Part shown: positions 12,871-14,737 of the stretch, in pieces | Layout: every line of letters begins with the position of its first letter | How positions within the stretch are numbered: position 1 is the first letter of the stretch | Assembly (NCBI GenBank): GCA_026014515.1 | Contig: JAOZIG010000428.1 | Coordinates: 4,309-19,045 of the forward strand | Length of the DNA stretch: 14,737 nt | Source of the DNA: Candidatus Bathyarchaeota archaeon | Lineage (GTDB): Archaea > Thermoproteota > Bathyarchaeia > TCS64 | Direction: 5' to 3' | The notes under the pieces: model-generated | The model's input: only the letters and a program-made list of their open reading frames with translations | Told to the model about the DNA's origin: nothing | Database searches by the model: none | Position numbers and translations under genes: made by a program

Positions 12871-12988
12871 GAAAACATGAGATAAAATGTTATTATACAC
12901 CCTCGCGTCGTCGTGTCGTCAAGCCCAAAGCGCTTGACCACCCGCCTCGCAGGGTGTTTTATCCAGGCTAAATTTTAAAAAGAAAGGA
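12871..12988 (+). promoter_or_regulatory. Promoter/leader element, copy 2
   Basis: GAAAAC (12871-12876), an extended -10-like TGTTATTAT (12888-12896) within TTATTATACA, a stem-loop GTCAAGC/GCTTGAC (12918-12924 with 12932-12938), CCAGGCTAAATTT (12963-12975) and the ribosome binding site AAAGGA mirror copy 1. The inner stem sequence differs but pairing is kept. It precedes the 62-aa gene. Confidence 0.6.
12897..12960 (+). terminator. Terminator or attenuator within leader copy 2
   Basis: ACACCCT (12897-12903) pairs perfectly with AGGGTGT (12951-12957), extended by GCG/CGC after one bulged base, and encloses the inner stem-loop; TTTT ends the element. It may terminate the DUF488-like transcript, or act as an attenuator if transcription starts at the -10-like box just upstream. 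Confidence 0.5.
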
Positions 12989-12994
12989 ATGTTA

Positions 12995-13183
12995 ATGATG
13001 TCTAAAATTGATTTGAATGTTGATTATCTTTCCGAAGAGTATGAAGAGGATTATGAAACGCTTCAACCTATTCCCAAGCGTAAGCCAAAAACTGCTCAAG
13101 AACTGGCAAAAACCTTGACGGATAAGAATAACTGGATCAAAAAGGGACGCCACCGTGGGGAACAAAAGGGAGGCTGGAGATAA
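12995..13183 (+). CDS. Small charged protein, 62 aa
   Basis: The 62-aa product has an acidic N-terminal half (YLSEEYEEDYETL) and a basic C-terminal half (PKRKPKTAQELAK, then KKGRHRGEQKGGWR). Start ATG 12995 has AAAGGA 6 nt upstream; ATG 12998 is also possible, and ATG 12989 is too close to the site. The stop overlaps the next start as TAATG. The charge segregation suggests a flexible nucleic-acid-associated or adaptor protein; no family is recognised. It is the first gene behind leader copy 2. Confidence 0.6.
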   Translation: MMSKIDLNVDYLSEEYEEDYETLQPIPKRKPKTAQELAKTLTDKNNWIKKGRHRGEQKGGWR

Positions 13184-13875
13184 TGGGTGCAATAACCTAT
13201 CAAAGAGAACGAGCAAAAAACAGTTTGTTTAATTTTGCTTATGACAATCGGCTTCCAGATCCTATGCCTGGTATGACACGATATGTATATGTCTTGGAAT
13301 ATAATCATGGTGAAAACACAATTATGCCTACACGAGTAGATCAAAGAACAGTGCGTCATACTCCATTCTTTGCTACTGAAGAGATTGCCAATCGGGCAAT
13401 AGCACACGTAGGAGAAAGATATCTTAAAACATATTATTTCGCACCAGAAGAAATGGACGGTCTTGTCCTTGGACAATTACCTTATGTAGCCAGTCTATTC
13501 TTTAAAGAACATAACCAGGCAGATATGCTTTTTCCTGCATTCGGATTTCATTATTGGGGTCGCCTTAACGAATGCCGTGGCTATGAACGCGCTTATGAAC
13601 GTGTTGGTGTGTTTTTAAGAATTGATGGAAACGTAGTGTATACTGCCCTGGCTAGTGATGTTGGAGGAGGCACAGACAGTTACTTCTTCAATATGATTTA
13701 TCTTCCATCAATCATGGAGGAAGGATACCTTTTCGCACCTTCAAGAAATCAAAATGGCTTGATAATTGGCTATGCACATAGATGCTTGCCAGAAATGAGA
13801 GCCCTACAACAGGAATATGTTGAAGAAACAATGAAATATGCAGGTGAACGTGAAGATTTCTTAAACAATGTATAG
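13183..13875 (+). CDS. Hypothetical protein, 230 aa
   Basis: This 230-aa soluble-looking protein is not recognised. It is rich in Tyr and Phe, with strands such as RYVYVLEYNHGENTI and VGVFLRIDGNVVYTALASD, and a Gly-rich turn VGGGTDSYFF; it ends in a charged helix (MRALQQEYVEETMKYAGER). The start is coupled to the previous gene by TAATG with GGAGAT upstream. It is followed directly by RNase HI. Codon use is more AT-rich than in the PcfJ/macrodomain region. A nucleic-acid-related role is only suggested by position. Confidence 0.75.
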   Translation: MGAITYQRERAKNSLFNFAYDNRLPDPMPGMTRYVYVLEYNHGENTIMPTRVDQRTVRHTPFFATEEIANRAIAHVGERYLKTYYFAPEEMDGLVLGQLPYVASLFFKEHNQADMLFPAFGFHYWGRLNECRGYERAYERVGVFLRIDGNVVYTALASDVGGGTDSYFFNMIYLPSIMEEGYLFAPSRNQNGLIIGYAHRCLPEMRALQQEYVEETMKYAGEREDFLNNV

Positions 13876-13891
13876 GAAGGAAGATGAAAAA

Positions 13892-14356
13892 ATGAGTGGA
13901 CAATTGGTAAAGATTTACGCCGATGGTGGTTGCCGTGGTAATGGCAATGAATGTAACATCGGTGGCTGGGGAGCTGTAATGCTAGACATGGCGACAAAAA
14001 AGTTCAGAGAGCTGAAGGGAGCTGAACCATCCTCGACGACCAACAACAAAATGGAACTTACAAGTGCTATAGAGGCACTGAAAGCTATGAAAAAGCATGA
14101 CATTCCAATTGAAGTGCATATGGATTCACAGTATGTTGTTTCTGGGATGACATCCTGGCTTGCATCATGGAAAAAGAACAATTGGCGTACCTCTGCAAAG
14201 AAGCCAATTAAAAACAAAGAACTATGGAAAGAGCTTGACGGGCTGGCGAGCAAATTCGCCGACCTGAAATGGGTCAAGGTCAAAGGGCACAGTGACGACA
14301 AATGGAACAACCGTGCCGATGAACTCGCCAATGAAGCAATGGACGAGATCGCCTAA
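13892..14356 (+). CDS. rnhA: Ribonuclease HI
   Basis: The 154-aa protein is a full-length RNase HI, nearly equal to the 155-aa E. coli enzyme. The catalytic acidic set is visible: D11 in IYADGGCRGN, E55 in NNKMEL, D78 in HMDSQYV, and D143 in NRADELAN, with the catalytic-loop His at H133 (VKGHSDD). It degrades the RNA strand of RNA-DNA hybrids, in phages usually primers or R-loops during replication. The basic segment with ASWKKNNWRTS corresponds to the substrate-contacting handle region. The start at 13892 follows GGAAGG; an in-frame ATG at 13868 overlaps the previous gene and precedes the site. It supports phage-encoded replication functions. Confidence 0.92.
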   Translation: MSGQLVKIYADGGCRGNGNECNIGGWGAVMLDMATKKFRELKGAEPSSTTNNKMELTSAIEALKAMKKHDIPIEVHMDSQYVVSGMTSWLASWKKNNWRTSAKKPIKNKELWKELDGLASKFADLKWVKVKGHSDDKWNNRADELANEAMDEIA

Positions 14357-14369
14357 GGAGGAATGTATA

Positions 14370-14606
14370 ATGAATGGTTATTCAAATCCAACGTATAACC
14401 AGATGCTCAATACGCTTAAGGATTACTATAAGCGTAGAAATTGGCGTAAAGAGGAGCTTAATTGGCTCTCTACAGCCAGACAATGGAAGATTTATCGTGA
14501 ATTTGAAGCTAAGGGTTGGCCGTTGTCAGAGACAAACGAAGTGGAGGGTGAGGAGCAATTATCGTTGCTATCGGAGGACTTACGACGCTTATTGGAATCG
14601 CACTAG
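14370..14606 (+). CDS. Hypothetical protein, 78 aa
   Basis: This 78-aa protein begins MNGYSNPTYNQMLNTLKDYYKRRNW and is helical with many aromatic and basic residues in the first half (RKEELNWLSTARQWKIYREF) and an acidic second half. The start ATG has AAGGAGG (14355-14361) 8 nt upstream, just behind RNase HI, so the two are co-transcribed. Its last roughly 45 nt overlap, in another frame, a strongly hydrophobic reading frame listed separately. No family is recognised. Confidence 0.7.
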   Translation: MNGYSNPTYNQMLNTLKDYYKRRNWRKEELNWLSTARQWKIYREFEAKGWPLSETNEVEGEEQLSLLSEDLRRLLESH

Positions 14607-14653
14607 TGGTATGGACCGTGCTCACTTTGTTAATCAGAATCTTTAAAGATTGA
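14558..14653 (+). CDS. Possible 31-aa membrane peptide with ATT start
   Basis: In the -1 frame relative to the preceding gene, after a TGA at 14549-14551, the codons read (M)IVAIGGLTTLIGIALVVWT and end LIRIFKD, one textbook transmembrane helix with a basic end. There is no ATG, GTG or TTG in a usable place; ATT at 14558 is 9 nt from GGAGGG (14543-14548). Its stop is followed at once by the next ribosome binding site, which fits a real gene filling this gap. ATT starts are rare, so the start is uncertain. Confidence 0.4.
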   Translation: MIVAIGGLTTLIGIALVVWTVLTLLIRIFKD

Positions 14654-14668
14654 AAGGAAGTGTTACAC

Positions 14669-14737
14669 ATGTTGTACATAGAATATATGCTTCTAGACAA
14701 ATCAACGACTAGGAAAACCATCAAAGATCGCTCTATT
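14669..14737 (+). CDS. Gene start cut by window end
   Basis: An ATG with AAAGGAAG about 8 nt upstream (14654-14661) opens a frame beginning MLYIEYMLLDKSTTRKTIKD that is still open at the end of the window. Only 23 codons are visible, so nothing can be said about function. Confidence 0.55.
   Translation, partial: MLYIEYMLLDKSTTRKTIKDRSI

Overview
The window reads as a stretch of a bacteriophage genome (or a phage-like element), most likely from a Bacillota host. Every credible gene is on the + strand. Genes are short and tightly packed, with many ATGA, GTGA or TAATG stop/start overlaps, and nearly all have strong AAGGAGG-type ribosome binding sites. Few products belong to familiar families. 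No structural, packaging or integrase gene is visible, so this looks like an early or accessory region. The host assignment is inference from the ribosome binding sites and general style.

Region 1 (1-1905) is a string of very small genes, several missed by a usual 60-codon cutoff: small membrane proteins, a mini Cys4 protein, and a membrane-anchored HExxH metalloprotease (975-1619). Region 2 (1910-7135) holds larger proteins of unknown function (191, 268, 117, 156, 611, 106 and 222 aa), separated by short hairpins, some terminator-like. Two of its ribosome-binding cassettes are identical over 19 nt. Region 3 (7198-10243) is visibly more GC-rich and carries a 614-aa PcfJ-like protein, three small proteins in an overlapping chain, and a macrodomain protein (ADP-ribose family).

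Region 4 (10244 to about 11713) is nearly 1.5 kb without a convincing gene. It holds dispersed and tandem repeats: three long inverted repeats built as GTGTC-N9-CTATAGG with GGAYA-type right arms, a G-rich stretch, a 36/34-bp direct repeat, and three head-to-tail 19-bp repeats like iterons. After these comes a segment with nested long-range pairings that looks like a structured RNA. A replication origin, a phage promoter/operator array and a large non-coding RNA are all possible; the sequence alone does not decide.

Region 5 (11587-14737) starts with two homologous promoter/leader elements (11587-11704 and 12871-12988) with conserved architecture. They sit in front of two operon starts: a small SH3-like protein plus a Cys-rich DUF488-like protein, and a small protein, an unknown 230-aa protein, RNase HI and further small genes. 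RNase HI suggests a phage with part of its own replication machinery. The macrodomain and metalloprotease are plausible host-interaction or anti-defence functions, by inference.
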